DNA from: Firmicutes bacterium AF25-13AC
GTDB lineage: Bacteria; Bacillota; Clostridia; Lachnospirales; Lachnospiraceae
Direction of reading: 5' to 3'
NCBI GenBank assembly: GCA_003478935.1
Contig: QUFP01000012.1
Coordinates: forward strand, 1-64,000
DNA length: 64,000 nucleotides
The number at the start of each line of letters is the position of its first letter. The stretch's first letter is position 1. The notes under the pieces are model-generated. The model was not told the DNA's origin. It made no database searches and saw nothing but the letters and a program-made list of their open reading frames with translations. Positions 44,937 through 53,981 of this stretch are shown piece after piece. A program made the translations under genes and the position numbers.

Positions 44937-46388
44937 TTATTCCGAAAGCTTCTCAATTGCAGCCTTGATACGTGCGATGGATTCTTCTTTTCCAAGAATT
45001 TCCATCAGCTCAGTTGCACCACCCGGTGTGGACTGTTTTCCTGAAACTGCAGTACGGATCGGCCACATTACAAAACCGGTCTTGTATCCCTTCTCCTTTG
45101 CAAATGCACTAAGAGAAGCAAATAATGCGTCATTAGAAAAATCTTCCTGCGCCTCAAGTACTGGAAGAACTTCATTTAACAGCTGTAAGGAAGACTCTTT
45201 TGTTGTCTTCATCTTCTTATGAACATACATCTCGCTGTCGTACTCTGGTACTTCCTGGAAGAAATCGACAAGTGCTTCGATATCTGGGAATACCTCGATA
45301 CGTGTCTTTACCATCTTTGCAATCTTCTCATAATCGCAGTCTCTTGTAACTACCTTTTTGATATGTGGAAGTGCCATCTCCATATAACGGTCATCGTCCA
45401 TCTCTTTGATGTACTCGCCATTTAACCACTTTAACTTTCCGTAGTCAAAGACTGCCGGAGATTTGCTCATCTTTGTATAGTCAAACTTCTCGATCATCTC
45501 CTGCATCGTCATCTTTTCCTGATTGTCAGCCGGGCTCCAGCCAAGCAGTGCAACAAAGTTAACGATACATTCCGGAAGGAAGCCCTGCTCTAACAGATCC
45601 TCAAATGAAGAATGACCGCAGCGCTTTGAAAGCTTCTTATGCTCCTCATCTGTAATAAGCGGACAATGTACATATACCGGAATCTCCCAGCCAAATGCCT
45701 CATACAGACGGTTATACTTTGGAGAAGATGACAGATATTCATTTCCTCTTACAACATGAGTGATACCCATTAAGTGATCATCTACTACGTTAGCAAAATT
45801 GTAAGTCGGGAAACCATCAGACTTAATTAAGATCATGTCATCAAGCTCCTCGTTATTTACAGTGATATCACCGTAAATCTCATCATGGAAGGTTGTTGTT
45901 CCAGTACGCGGATTATTCTGACGGATAACAAATGGCTTGCCTGCTGCAAGATTTGCCTCAACCTCTTCCTTTGAAAGTCCAAGGCAATGCTTGTCATAGA
46001 TGCTGATTTCCTTATCACCAATCATAGTGTGCAAAGACTCAAGACGCTCCTTATCGCAGAAGCAATAATAAGCCTCTCCCTTTTCTACCAGCTGCTTTGC
46101 ATACTTCATGTAGATGCCCTGCTTCTGACGCTCACTCTGTACATATGGGCCTACACCGCCGTCCTTGTCCGGGCCCTCATCATGGGTAATGCCTGCCTTC
46201 TCCAGTGTGCGGTAAATGATGTCAACAGCACCCTCAACCTGACGTTCCTGATCGGTATCCTCAATACGTAAGAGGAAATCTCCTCCCTCATGTCTTGTAA
46301 TCAAATACGCATACAGTGCTGTTCTCAGGTTTCCGACATGCATACGTCCTGTCGGGCTGGGAGCAAATCTGGTTCTAACTTTACTCAT
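44937..46388 (-). CDS. gltX: glutamyl-tRNA synthetase
   Basis: Class I aminoacyl-tRNA synthetase, 483 residues. The start at 46388 ([14 protein letters not shown]) is preceded by AGGACAGG; the longer open frame has no family similarity. HIGH-type motif [11 protein letters not shown] at about 10-20 and KMSKS-type KLSKR in [11 protein letters not shown]. The C-terminal anticodon-binding helices end [15 protein letters not shown]. Family members may charge both tRNA-Glu and tRNA-Gln in Firmicutes. Promoter at 46471-46499. Confidence 0.95.
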   Translation of the reverse strand: MSKVRTRFAPSPTGRMHVGNLRTALYAYLITRHEGGDFLLRIEDTDQERQVEGAVDIIYRTLEKAGITHDEGPDKDGGVGPYVQSERQKQGIYMKYAKQLVEKGEAYYCFCDKERLESLHTMIGDKEISIYDKHCLGLSKEEVEANLAAGKPFVIRQNNPRTGTTTFHDEIYGDITVNNEELDDMILIKSDGFPTYNFANVVDDHLMGITHVVRGNEYLSSSPKYNRLYEAFGWEIPVYVHCPLITDEEHKKLSKRCGHSSFEDLLEQGFLPECIVNFVALLGWSPADNQEKMTMQEMIEKFDYTKMSKSPAVFDYGKLKWLNGEYIKEMDDDRYMEMALPHIKKVVTRDCDYEKIAKMVKTRIEVFPDIEALVDFFQEVPEYDSEMYVHKKMKTTKESSLQLLNEVLPVLEAQEDFSNDALFASLSAFAKEKGYKTGFVMWPIRTAVSGKQSTPGGATELMEILGKEESIARIKAAIEKLSE

Positions 46389-46470
46389 AATGTAACCTGT
46401 CCTTTCTATTCTTCTGTCAGGAATACCAAATACCTTCCTGACTTTGTTTTTCATTCTTCTTGCATCTGAT

Positions 46471-46499
46471 AGGGTAGCATATTCAACATAAAAATGCAA
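46471..46499 (-). promoter_or_regulatory. promoter of gltX
   Basis: Minus strand TTGCAT, 17-base spacer, TACCCT, about 83 bases before the chosen start. Lies just after the R2-B hairpin. Confidence 0.5.
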
Positions 46500-46526
46500 G
46501 TACTAATGTTTGCAAGGGAGTAGTTT

Positions 46527-46715
46527 TGCAGTTCACGGGGTGTATTACAAAAGCCCTTCGGTGTAATGGTTTCGTCGACGGACCAAACTCCGCAGGCTCC
46601 TGTTATATTTTTTATTATCATACATTACTTTGAAAGACCTGCTCCAAGTGTCCGTCTCGTGAAATCCATTCACCTTCGGGCTATGTTGTAAATATTGGCT
46701 TATCCGTGAACTGCA
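46527..46715. ncRNA. R2 rod-like structured element, copy B
   Basis: 189 bp element between the DUF4867 stop and the gltX promoter, filling most of this 334-base gap. Closed by a perfect 12-base-pair outer stem TGCAGTTCACGG / CCGTGAACTGCA, then the same inner stems as copy A with GACGGAC/GTCCGTC replacing GCCGGAC/GTCCGGC. It begins 8 bases after the DUF4867 stop and may double as its terminator. Confidence 0.65.
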
Positions 46716-46722
46716 GGCTACT

Positions 46723-47343
46723 TTACAATACAGAGATATTCTCTCCCTGCAGTCCATTGAATGCACCTTCGATTGCTGCATCTGCATGTGCTATCAGCCA
46801 CTTATTCTCTGCTGTAAGCAGGCGATCCTCACCTGTTGCATTCGGGTTCTTTGTAATATCGGCATTTGTTCCCTTTGGAAGAATAATGACATCCTTAAAG
46901 CCCTTGCCATCTACGCCGCACGGTGCATAGTGAAGTGTTGTCTCATACATCTCAAATGCAGTTCCTGCTGGTACAAAGAATGCCTCTACCTTTTCTGTGT
47001 CATAAGTAAAATCATCTGCTACGTCAACAAGAGATCCAACGAGCACGATCAGATCGGTAACTGCTACATTTACCTCGCCGCAGCGATGATACTCGAGTGC
47101 ATTTAATAAGGAATTGTGGCCATTGCAGTATCCTACTTGAATTGGAAGCTTTCCATAATAAATTTCCTGAAACTTCTCTGCGCCCTTGGTTGCCTCAAGT
47201 GCTGCCTCTGATGCCACATAAACCACATCGTCTGGGCATGGGGTTGCTTCCATCGCTGCGATTAAATCGCTAAAATCAATATCCTTTACTACTTTTCCGA
47301 AACGCTTATAGGATGCATCATTGATATTCTGAATTTTAATCAT
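46723..47343 (-). CDS. DUF4867 family protein
   Basis: 206 residues, no signal or membrane segment. Cupin-like beta strands can be guessed in KVEAFFVPAGTAFEMYETTLHYAP and GKGFKDVIILPKGT, which resembles DUF4867 proteins found beside sugar isomerases (family recollection). A sugar-binding or mutarotase/epimerase-like role is possible but not shown. AAAGGAG with 8-base spacing. Last gene of the aldolase-isomerase-DUF4867 series. Confidence 0.75.
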   Translation of the reverse strand: MIKIQNINDASYKRFGKVVKDIDFSDLIAAMEATPCPDDVVYVASEAALEATKGAEKFQEIYYGKLPIQVGYCNGHNSLLNALEYHRCGEVNVAVTDLIVLVGSLVDVADDFTYDTEKVEAFFVPAGTAFEMYETTLHYAPCGVDGKGFKDVIILPKGTNADITKNPNATGEDRLLTAENKWLIAHADAAIEGAFNGLQGENISVL

Positions 47344-47365
47344 AACTTTTTCTCCTTTTAAAATA

Positions 47366-47390
47366 AGCGGGCCCTGTGCTCGAGCCCGCT
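47366..47390 (-). promoter_or_regulatory. hairpin just before DUF4867 ribosome site
   Basis: AGCGGGC / GCCCGCT stem followed on the minus strand by TTATTTT and then the AAAGGAG site. It could act as a partial terminator lowering DUF4867 expression. Confidence 0.55.
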
Positions 47391-47415
47391 ATATTCTTCT
47401 TAATTTAATTAATTA

Positions 47416-47475
47416 GATACCCTACGAATTGCTTCGTTGCTGAGAACTTAGCAATTCTAAAAACATTCTGGTATC
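47416..47475 (-). repeat. R1 repeat, shortened copy 5
   Basis: 60 bp, sense to the isomerase gene, 10 bases past its stop. Keeps only the closing stem (GATACC / GGTATC) and the P4 hairpin (GAATTGC / GCAATTC); the P2 and P3 domains are missing except for an ATGTTTTT remnant. Confidence 0.75.
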
Positions 47476-47485
47476 TTAAGCAATT

Positions 47486-48970
47486 TTAAGCAAATGGGTT
47501 CTCAGTTGGATATCTAACACCCTTTGGCTGGTTGTAGTTGATATCTTCTACCGGAACACCGATATACTTGAATACCTCATACAGAGCCTTTCCGAAGTGA
47601 CCAAATGCAACTGCGCCGTGATGCGGATAGTTCTTCTCGATCAGTACGTGACGATAGAAACGTCCCATCTCCGGAATTGCGAATACGCCGATGCCACCGA
47701 AGGACTTGGTTGCAACTGGAAGAACCTCGCCCTCTGCCATATAAGCACGAAGCTTGCAGTCAGCAGTAGACTGTAAACGATAGAATGTGATATCGCCTGG
47801 AACAATATCTCCCTCAAGAGTACCCTGGGTAACTTCTTCTGGAAGGTTACGTGCCATAATCTTCTGATACTTCATTGTGCAGGAAGAAAGCTTGCTGCTG
47901 CAGGTATTTCCGCAATGGAATCCCATGAAGGTATCCTTCTGTGTATAATTAAACTTGCCCTCGATAGACTCCTTATACATATCAGCTGGTACAGAGTTGT
48001 TGATATCAAGCAGAGTAACAGCATCTTCGCTAACGCATGTTCCAATAAACTCACTTAAGCATCCGTAGATATCAACCTCACATGATACCGGAATGCCCAT
48101 TCCAGTCAGACGGCTGTTTACATAGCAAGGTACAAATCCAAACTGTGTCTGGAATGCCGGCCAGCACTTTCCAGCGATTGCCACGTACTTGCGGTATCCT
48201 CTGTGTGCCTCAACCCAATCAAGAAGTGTCAGCTCATACTGTGCAAGCTTTGGCAGAACCTCTGGCTTCTTATTGCCTTCACCAAGCTCTGCCTCCATCT
48301 CTGCTACCTTAGCCGGGATTCTTGGGTCATTGTCATGCTTCTTGAATGCCTCGAACAAATCAAGCTCGGAGTTTTCCTCGATCTCAACACCGATGTTGTA
48401 CAGTGGCTTGATCGGTGCATTACATGCTAAGAAGTTTAACGGTCTTGGTCCGAAGGAAATGATCTTTAAATCATTTAAACCGATGATGGTTCTTGCGATT
48501 GGTAAGAACTCATGCATCATATCAGCACACTCATCTGCTGTTCCAACCGGATACTCTGGAATATAAGCACCTACGTTGCGAAGCTTTAAGTTGTAGCTTG
48601 CATTCAGCATACCACAGTATGCATCACCTCTGCCATCTGAAAGGTCATTCTGGCTTTCCTCTGCTGCTGCGATGAACATCTTCGGTCCGTCGAAGTGCTT
48701 TGCAAGAAGTGTCTCAGAAATCTCTGGTCCAAAGTTTCCAAGATATACGCAAAGTGCATTACATCCTGCCTTCTTGATATCCTCAAGAGCCTGAACCATA
48801 TGGATCTCGCTCTCTACGATACAAACTGGACATTCGTAAATGTCCTGTACATCATACTTTTCAGCATATGCTGCTACAAGAGCCTTTCTTCTATTTACAG
48901 AAAGACTTTCCGGGAAACAGTCACGGCTGACTGCTACGATTCCTAATTTTACCTGAGGAATGTTGTTCAT
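47486..48970 (-). CDS. L-fucose/L-arabinose isomerase family protein
   Basis: Predicted aldose-ketose isomerase, 494 residues, cytoplasmic, manganese-dependent by family. Family stretches include the N-terminal GIVAVSRDCFP, CEVDIYGCLSEFIG (with the metal Glu and Asp candidates E and D), LLDINN and the C-terminal NYPHHGAVAFGHFGKAL. GGAGG before ATG. It lies 75 bases after the aldolase-like gene and before DUF4867. The sugar cannot be fixed from sequence: fucose, arabinose or a related aldose are possible. Confidence 0.88.
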   Translation of the reverse strand: MNNIPQVKLGIVAVSRDCFPESLSVNRRKALVAAYAEKYDVQDIYECPVCIVESEIHMVQALEDIKKAGCNALCVYLGNFGPEISETLLAKHFDGPKMFIAAAEESQNDLSDGRGDAYCGMLNASYNLKLRNVGAYIPEYPVGTADECADMMHEFLPIARTIIGLNDLKIISFGPRPLNFLACNAPIKPLYNIGVEIEENSELDLFEAFKKHDNDPRIPAKVAEMEAELGEGNKKPEVLPKLAQYELTLLDWVEAHRGYRKYVAIAGKCWPAFQTQFGFVPCYVNSRLTGMGIPVSCEVDIYGCLSEFIGTCVSEDAVTLLDINNSVPADMYKESIEGKFNYTQKDTFMGFHCGNTCSSKLSSCTMKYQKIMARNLPEEVTQGTLEGDIVPGDITFYRLQSTADCKLRAYMAEGEVLPVATKSFGGIGVFAIPEMGRFYRHVLIEKNYPHHGAVAFGHFGKALYEVFKYIGVPVEDINYNQPKGVRYPTENPFA

Positions 48971-49045
48971 AATAAATATGCCTCCTACGTTATATGTATC
49001 TATTTTCCAGCACGCATTTCACGCGTACCTGAATTACTCACTTAA

Positions 49046-49702
49046 TTACTCGCCAAATACAGCGATGTAATCTTTCTTAAACTTCTCAATACCCTGATCT
49101 GTTAATGGATGCTTTACCATCTGCATCAGTACATTGTATGGAACTGTTGCAATATCAGCACCTGCAAGCGCACAGTCGATTACATGAATCGGATTTCTTA
49201 CGCTGGCTGCAATGATCTGCGTATCAATGTCATCATACATAGCAAAGATATCAGCGATAGTGCGGATCAGATCCATACCTGGTGTAGAAATATCATCAAG
49301 TCTTCCCAGGAATGGAGAAACATATGTTGCACCTGCTCTTGCTGCAAGAAGTGCCTGTGCAGCTGAGAATACAAGTGTCACGTTTGTCTTGATTCCCATT
49401 GCGGAAAGTGCCTTTGTTGCCTTTAAACCTTCTGCTGTCATAGGAATCTTTACAACCATGTTCGGATGAATTTTGCTGATTGCAATACCTTCCTTAATCA
49501 TAGTCTCAGCATCTGTTGTGGTTGCCTTAACCTCACCGCTGATCGGGCCATCTACGATTGATGCGATCTCTGCAATTACTTCCTCAAAAACACGTCCTTC
49601 CTTCGCAATCAGGGACGGATTTGTGGTAACACCGCAGATAATTCCCATATCATTGGCCTCTTTGATGTAATCAACATTGGCAGTATCAATAAAAAATTTC
49701 AT
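49046..49702 (-). CDS. fsa: fructose-6-phosphate aldolase / small transaldolase
   Basis: 218 residues, TIM barrel of the transaldolase family. The start at 49702 ([16 protein letters not shown]) follows GGAGGTG with 9-base spacing. Schiff-base Lys lies in [14 protein letters not shown] (about residues 83-96); [22 protein letters not shown] and [10 protein letters not shown] are family marks. Could cleave fructose 6-phosphate or act as a transaldolase; known short forms of this class include both. First gene of the sugar operon. Confidence 0.92.
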   Translation of the reverse strand: MKFFIDTANVDYIKEANDMGIICGVTTNPSLIAKEGRVFEEVIAEIASIVDGPISGEVKATTTDAETMIKEGIAISKIHPNMVVKIPMTAEGLKATKALSAMGIKTNVTLVFSAAQALLAARAGATYVSPFLGRLDDISTPGMDLIRTIADIFAMYDDIDTQIIAASVRNPIHVIDCALAGADIATVPYNVLMQMVKHPLTDQGIEKFKKDYIAVFGE

Positions 49703-49763
49703 AATAATATACACCTCCAAATTGTTGTCATGGACCAAAGTTCTTATCCATGCATTTGTAATA

Positions 49764-49792
49764 ATCATAATGCATGGCCCTATAAAAGTCAA
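49764..49792 (-). promoter_or_regulatory. promoter of the aldolase-isomerase operon
   Basis: Minus strand TTGACT, 17-base spacer, TATGAT, about 62 bases before the start. Confidence 0.75.
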
Positions 49793-49853
49793 CTTGTTTG
49801 TACAACTTTCACATCAATTTTCTTGACACTTTTTCTTTTTTTCAGATGCTTTC

Positions 49854-49882
49854 TTGCACTTTGACTAAGAATCTGCTATACT
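49854..49882 (+). promoter_or_regulatory. promoter of the cytoplasmic polysaccharide deacetylase-like gene
   Basis: TTGCAC, 17-base spacer, TATACT; 87 bases before the ATG. Confidence 0.65.
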
Positions 49883-49968
49883 TGAGTCCAGTTCGCGGAT
49901 TCGTGCATTGTCATCTTTTCCGACTCGAACACTACGCTGCATTACTATGCAAAATATGGAGGATTATT

Positions 49969-50835
49969 ATGAGCGAAAGAAAACTCCCTACAATTTATAC
50001 CTGTTTTCCAGGCGGAAAACACAAGGTTTTAACAATGAGCTACGACGATGGTAAATTAGAAGATCGCCGCCTTGTTTCCATCTTTAATAAATATGGCATC
50101 AAGGGTACATTCCACTTAAATTCAGGTCTGGAGATGGACACACGTATTCCAACCTCTGAATACCAGGAACTCTACAAAGGACATGAAGTTTCCTGCCATA
50201 CATTAACACATCCGACAATTGCACGCTGCCCTATGGAGCAGGTAGTATCTCAGGTACTTGATGACCGTAAAAATCTTGAGGCAATCATGGGATATCCGGT
50301 ACGCGGACTCTCCTACCCGAATGGCTCTTACTCAAAGGAAATCATAAATGCACTTCCGTCTCTTGGCATTCGCTATGCACGTACTGTAACAAGCACAATG
50401 TCATTTGCAATGCCAGAAAACTTCCTTGAGTGGAATCCAACCTGCCACCACAATAAAAATCTGCTTGAGCTTGGCCAGCAGTTTGTTGATCTGTTCAAGA
50501 AGCAGTATCTGTACATGATGTATGTATGGGGCCACAGCTATGAGTTCACTAATCAGAACAACTGGGAAGTTATGGAAGACTTCTGTAAGTTAGTTGGCGG
50601 CCGTGACGATATCTGGTATGCAACCAACATCGAAATCGTTGATTACCTTGACGCAGCAAAGAGACTTCAGTATACCGCAGACTGCTCACATGTATATAAT
50701 CCAAGTGCAGCATCTGTATGGATCTGTGTAAATGACACCAACTTCATTGAATTAAAGGGCGGCACCATGACTGAGCTGCAATTGGAGAATGGGCAAAGTG
50801 ATATTAGAAAGTCGATAGCATTTAGTAAAAAATAG
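49969..50835 (+). CDS. polysaccharide deacetylase family protein without signal peptide
   Basis: 288 residues from ATG 49969 behind GGAGG. NodB-type motifs: TMSYDDGKLEDRRLV (catalytic Asp-Asp, about 20-34) and SCHTLTHPTIARCP (metal histidines), then GLSYPNGSYS and the late YVWGHSYEF histidine. No signal peptide or membrane helix, so it probably acts on a soluble cytoplasmic substrate, unlike the cell-wall deacetylases. It is divergent from the aldolase-isomerase operon, which hints at sugar catabolism; that is inference. Confidence 0.88.
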   Translation: MSERKLPTIYTCFPGGKHKVLTMSYDDGKLEDRRLVSIFNKYGIKGTFHLNSGLEMDTRIPTSEYQELYKGHEVSCHTLTHPTIARCPMEQVVSQVLDDRKNLEAIMGYPVRGLSYPNGSYSKEIINALPSLGIRYARTVTSTMSFAMPENFLEWNPTCHHNKNLLELGQQFVDLFKKQYLYMMYVWGHSYEFTNQNNWEVMEDFCKLVGGRDDIWYATNIEIVDYLDAAKRLQYTADCSHVYNPSAASVWICVNDTNFIELKGGTMTELQLENGQSDIRKSIAFSKK

Positions 50836-50868
50836 GCAAGCCATCAGACCTGCCTATTTTTTATTTCT
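50827..50868. terminator. bidirectional terminator, deacetylase / DUF4143 ATPase
   Basis: Stem AAAATAGGCA / TGCCTATTTT with 12-base loop, flanked by A-run and T-run. Confidence 0.88.
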
Positions 50869-50871
50869 TTA

Positions 50872-52071
50872 TTACCACTGCTTTGCAAGCAAAAAATCTC
50901 GAAGATGTACAATTCGAATTCCATTTTCAATTCCAACATCCATCTCATTCAATGTTACAACATATTTCGGATAATGATCTCGTATTTCCATGAGATTCCC
51001 TACTTCACGATTCGAATTTTCAGGAATTTGTACGCATACCTGTACATAGATTTTCTCATCCTTATGAATTGCTATAAAATCAATCTCCTTTGTATTATTC
51101 TTTCCAACATACACATCATAGCCTCTGCGACGCAATTCAAGGTAAACAATGTTTTCCATTACACCATCTAGCATCTTTCTATTATAGCCAAATAGTGCAT
51201 ATCGAAATGACACATCTGCCAAATAATATTTTTCCTGCGTCTTTAAAACACTCTTCCCCTGCATATCATATCGTTCACATGGAAATATAATAAATGCCTG
51301 CTCTAGCCATCGTAAATAATTATAAATACTTTCTATGGACACCTTTCTGTTTTCACTTTTCAAAAAATTAGAAATCGAACTTGCCGAAAATGTCTTTCCC
51401 ATATTTTCAATGACATATTTTACAACACGATCAAACAGATCCTGCTTGTTAATCCTATGTCTTTTTACAATATCACGCGATACCACCGTATGATAAATTC
51501 CATCTACAATCTGATATGCTGACTGCTGTTCGTATTCGCCAAGCGCAATGATTGGAAATCCACCAAATTTAATATATTCTTCCAAAAGCTTATCATATGA
51601 CTGTGTACTCTCCTTTTTAAATTCCAGATATTCTCTGAAAGAGAGCGTAAACACTGGAATCGAAATATAACGCCCTGTCAAATATGTGGAAATCTCACTC
51701 GACATAAGCTTTGAATTTGATCCTGTCACATAAATGTCAGCGTTCATTCCCTCAAGCAAGCTATTAACAGCCTTTTCCCATCCCTTAATTTCCTGAATTT
51801 CATCTAGCAAAAAATAATAGCGTTTATCATCTTCTACTCTTGAAACAAGTTCATCATACATTTGCTTTGCCGTAATCGTATCTGGTATATCCATCTCTGT
51901 ATATTTTTTCATAATAATATGATCTTCTGGTATACCTCTTTCAAGTAATTCCTGACGAATCATTTCAAAAATAGTAGATTTTCCGCAGCGGCGAACACCT
52001 GTAAGAATTTTAACAAGCGGTGCATCCATAAATGGTTTGACAGCTTCAATATAATCTGGTCTCAAAATCAT
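50872..52071 (-). CDS. AAA+ ATPase with DUF4143 domain
   Basis: 399 residues. The start at 52071 follows AGGAGG. Walker A GVRRCGKST at about 25-33, Walker B YYFLLDEIQEI, sensor VTGSNSKLMSS, then a winged-helix-like and C-terminal DUF4143 part ending with a nuclease-like fold (RGYDVYVGKNNTKEIDFIA, resembling the ExD...K pattern of restriction-like nucleases). Common, often multi-copy in gut Clostridia and Bacteroides; function unknown. Codon use is visibly more A-T-rich than neighbours, which hints at acquisition. Monocistronic between two terminators. Confidence 0.88.
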   Translation of the reverse strand: MILRPDYIEAVKPFMDAPLVKILTGVRRCGKSTIFEMIRQELLERGIPEDHIIMKKYTEMDIPDTITAKQMYDELVSRVEDDKRYYFLLDEIQEIKGWEKAVNSLLEGMNADIYVTGSNSKLMSSEISTYLTGRYISIPVFTLSFREYLEFKKESTQSYDKLLEEYIKFGGFPIIALGEYEQQSAYQIVDGIYHTVVSRDIVKRHRINKQDLFDRVVKYVIENMGKTFSASSISNFLKSENRKVSIESIYNYLRWLEQAFIIFPCERYDMQGKSVLKTQEKYYLADVSFRYALFGYNRKMLDGVMENIVYLELRRRGYDVYVGKNNTKEIDFIAIHKDEKIYVQVCVQIPENSNREVGNLMEIRDHYPKYVVTLNEMDVGIENGIRIVHLRDFLLAKQW

Positions 52072-52184
52072 ACAATCACCTCCTCTTTTGTAATTATACC
52101 ATAAAAACATGATAAATAAAATAAGTTTTTAGGGTTTAACTTTAAAAACTTCTATATAATCAATACTTTTTCAGGCTACATAAC

Positions 52185-52219
52185 AAAAAAGCAGCCCAAA
52201 TTCAGGCTGCTTTTTATTC
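52185..52219. terminator. bidirectional terminator
   Basis: Stem AAAGCAGCC / GGCTGCTTT around an 8-base loop, A-run before and T-run after. Ends the aminotransferase transcript. Confidence 0.85.
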
Positions 52220-52254
52220 TTAAATTATACTCCGTGCCACCACCGTTACCTAAC

Positions 52255-52327
52255 AAGCCCTGAGGCGAATGGCTTTCACGAAGCCGAACGTTGTAGCAGG
52301 ACTTTCAAAGTAACGTGAAACTTCCGG
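52255..52327. repeat. R2-related half element, copy C
   Basis: About 73 bp matching one arm of R2 (the AGCCCT-AGG-GAATGG, CACGA, AGCAGG-CTTTCAAAGTAA blocks). The other arm is absent, so it cannot form the long rod; it forms local hairpins such as GGCTT-5-AAGCC and ACTTT-AAAGT. It lies between the aminotransferase stop and its terminator. Confidence 0.55.
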
Positions 52328-52335
52328 GTTGAATT

Positions 52336-53623
52336 TTATGCTTTTTCTGCCAGCAGCTTCTCTGCTGATACAAGTCTTACACATACTGTAAATACTCTTG
52401 ATGCAAGCTTTAACTCATCAATGGTCGGGAAGGTCGGTGCCAGACGAATGTTTCTATCCTGCGGATCAATATGATATGGGAAGGTTGCTCCTGCTCCTGT
52501 CAGGATAACGCCTGCCTCTTTCATCTTTGCTACGATTTCCTTTGCGCAGCCTGGCATTGAATCAAATCCAATAAAGTAGCCGCCCTTAGGGTTGGTCCAC
52601 TCTGCGATATCCAGTCCGCCAAGATCTTCTTCCATGATGGAAATCAGTGCTTCAAACTTTGGACGAATCAGATCTGCATGTTTCTTCATATGTGCTTCCA
52701 TTCCCTTGTTATCGCCGAAGAAACGAACATGGCGCAGCTGATTTACCTTGTCATGGCCAATGGTCTGAACTGCCATCTGCTTTTTAATGGAAGCTACATT
52801 TGCAGTGGAGGCTGCGAGTGCTGCCATACCAGAACCTGGGAATACAACCTTAGAGGTGGATACGAACTCATATACCATATCCGGATTCCTGCCTTCTCAC
52901 ACTCTTCAAGAATGTTTAAGATCTGTGCAGGCTCACCGTTATACAGGTGATGGATACAATATGCATTATCCCAGAAAATACGGAAATCTTCTGCTGCCGG
53001 CTTTAAGTTTGCAAAGCGGCGTACTGTCTCATCTGAGTATACATAGCCTGTGGGTTTGTATACTTCGGAACACACCAGATACCCTTTACCAGTGGATCCT
53101 CAGAAACAAGCTTTTCAACCATATCCATATCTGGTCCGTCTTGTGTCATCGGCACATTGATCATCTCTACGCCAAAATGCTCAGTAATGCCAAAATGACG
53201 ATCATAGCCTGGAACTGGACATAAGAACTTAACCTTACCCTGAAGTGCCCACGGCTTTCCTCCTAAGACACCCTCATACATACATCTAGCAACAGAATCA
53301 TACATAACATTCAGACTGGAGTTGCCATATACAATTACCTGCTCTGGCTTTGCACCTATCATGCCACCTAACAGACGCTTTGCCTCTGGGATTCCATCGA
53401 GGACACCGTAGTTACGGCAATCGGTACCATCCTCACATGTCAGATTCGAATCAGACCTAAGCACGTCCATCATTCCCTTGGACAGATCAAGCTGTGATGC
53501 TGACGGCTTACCTCTGGACATGTTAAGTGCTAAATTCTGTCCCTTGTAATCCTGATACATCGCTTCAAGCTTTTCCTTCTCAGCAAAAAGCTCTTCTCTG
53601 GTCATATCCTTATATGCTTTCAT
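52336..53623 (-). pseudogene. PLP-dependent aspartate-type aminotransferase, two frameshifts
   Basis: Fold type I aminotransferase, 429 residues after repair, resembling the Asp_aminotransf (MocR-like) family of Firmicutes. Segments spread over three frames: residues 1-200 (MSRGKPSASQLDLS, YGNSSLNVMYDSVAR, PGYDRHFGITEHFG), then GYVYSDETVRRFANL...DNAYCIHHLY, then [17 protein letters not shown] with the PLP lysine, to the end. Breaks: 53047-53048 (CAGGCTATG should be CAGGGCTATG) and 52886-52887 (GGAATCCGG should be GGAAATCCGG). Both are one-base losses in short runs, and the repaired length is a multiple of three. Sequence error is likely. Confidence 0.88.
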
Positions 53624-53904
53624 AATATGCAGCCTCCTCAGTCTATACAGTTTTGTGCTTCACCGTTATACAGTTTTCATGCAAACTCGTATGCGTATTC
53701 CGTTCACTGCATGCATTTTGCTTTGCCTATGCAGCGCTCGTGAGTATTATTGTATTACACATTTTAATTTTTTTCAATATGAATTATGTAAAAAAATTCG
53801 CAGATATTCAAAAGAATATGATGCTTTTCATACATATTTTTTAAATTTATTCTGAAAAACCTTTGAAATTCCTGTTTTTCTTTCGAGCAAACACATTCAG
53901 ACAA
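53624..53904. other. intergenic region upstream of the aminotransferase
   Basis: No convincing gene in about 280 bases. It holds two direct copies of TATACAGTTTT at 53644-53654 and 53667-53677, 23 bases apart, close to the aminotransferase start; they may be an operator or overlap the promoter. The rest is A-T-rich. Confidence 0.5.
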
Positions 53905-53936
53905 AAGAAAAAGGAGAGCTCTGCTCCCCTTTTTCT
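53905..53936 (-). terminator. terminator of the membrane-anchored deacetylase gene
   Basis: Minus-strand stem AAAAAGGGGAGC / GCTCTCCTTTTT (one G-U), 3-base loop, then CTTTTG. Confidence 0.85.
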
Positions 53937-53981
53937 TACTGTCTTTATTCCGCAAATATGTATATTTACACACAATATTCA

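Noticed and set aside
50872..52071. DUF4143 ATPase as part of a defence or toxin-antitoxin system
   Set aside because: It stands alone between two terminators with no partner gene or other defence genes near it.
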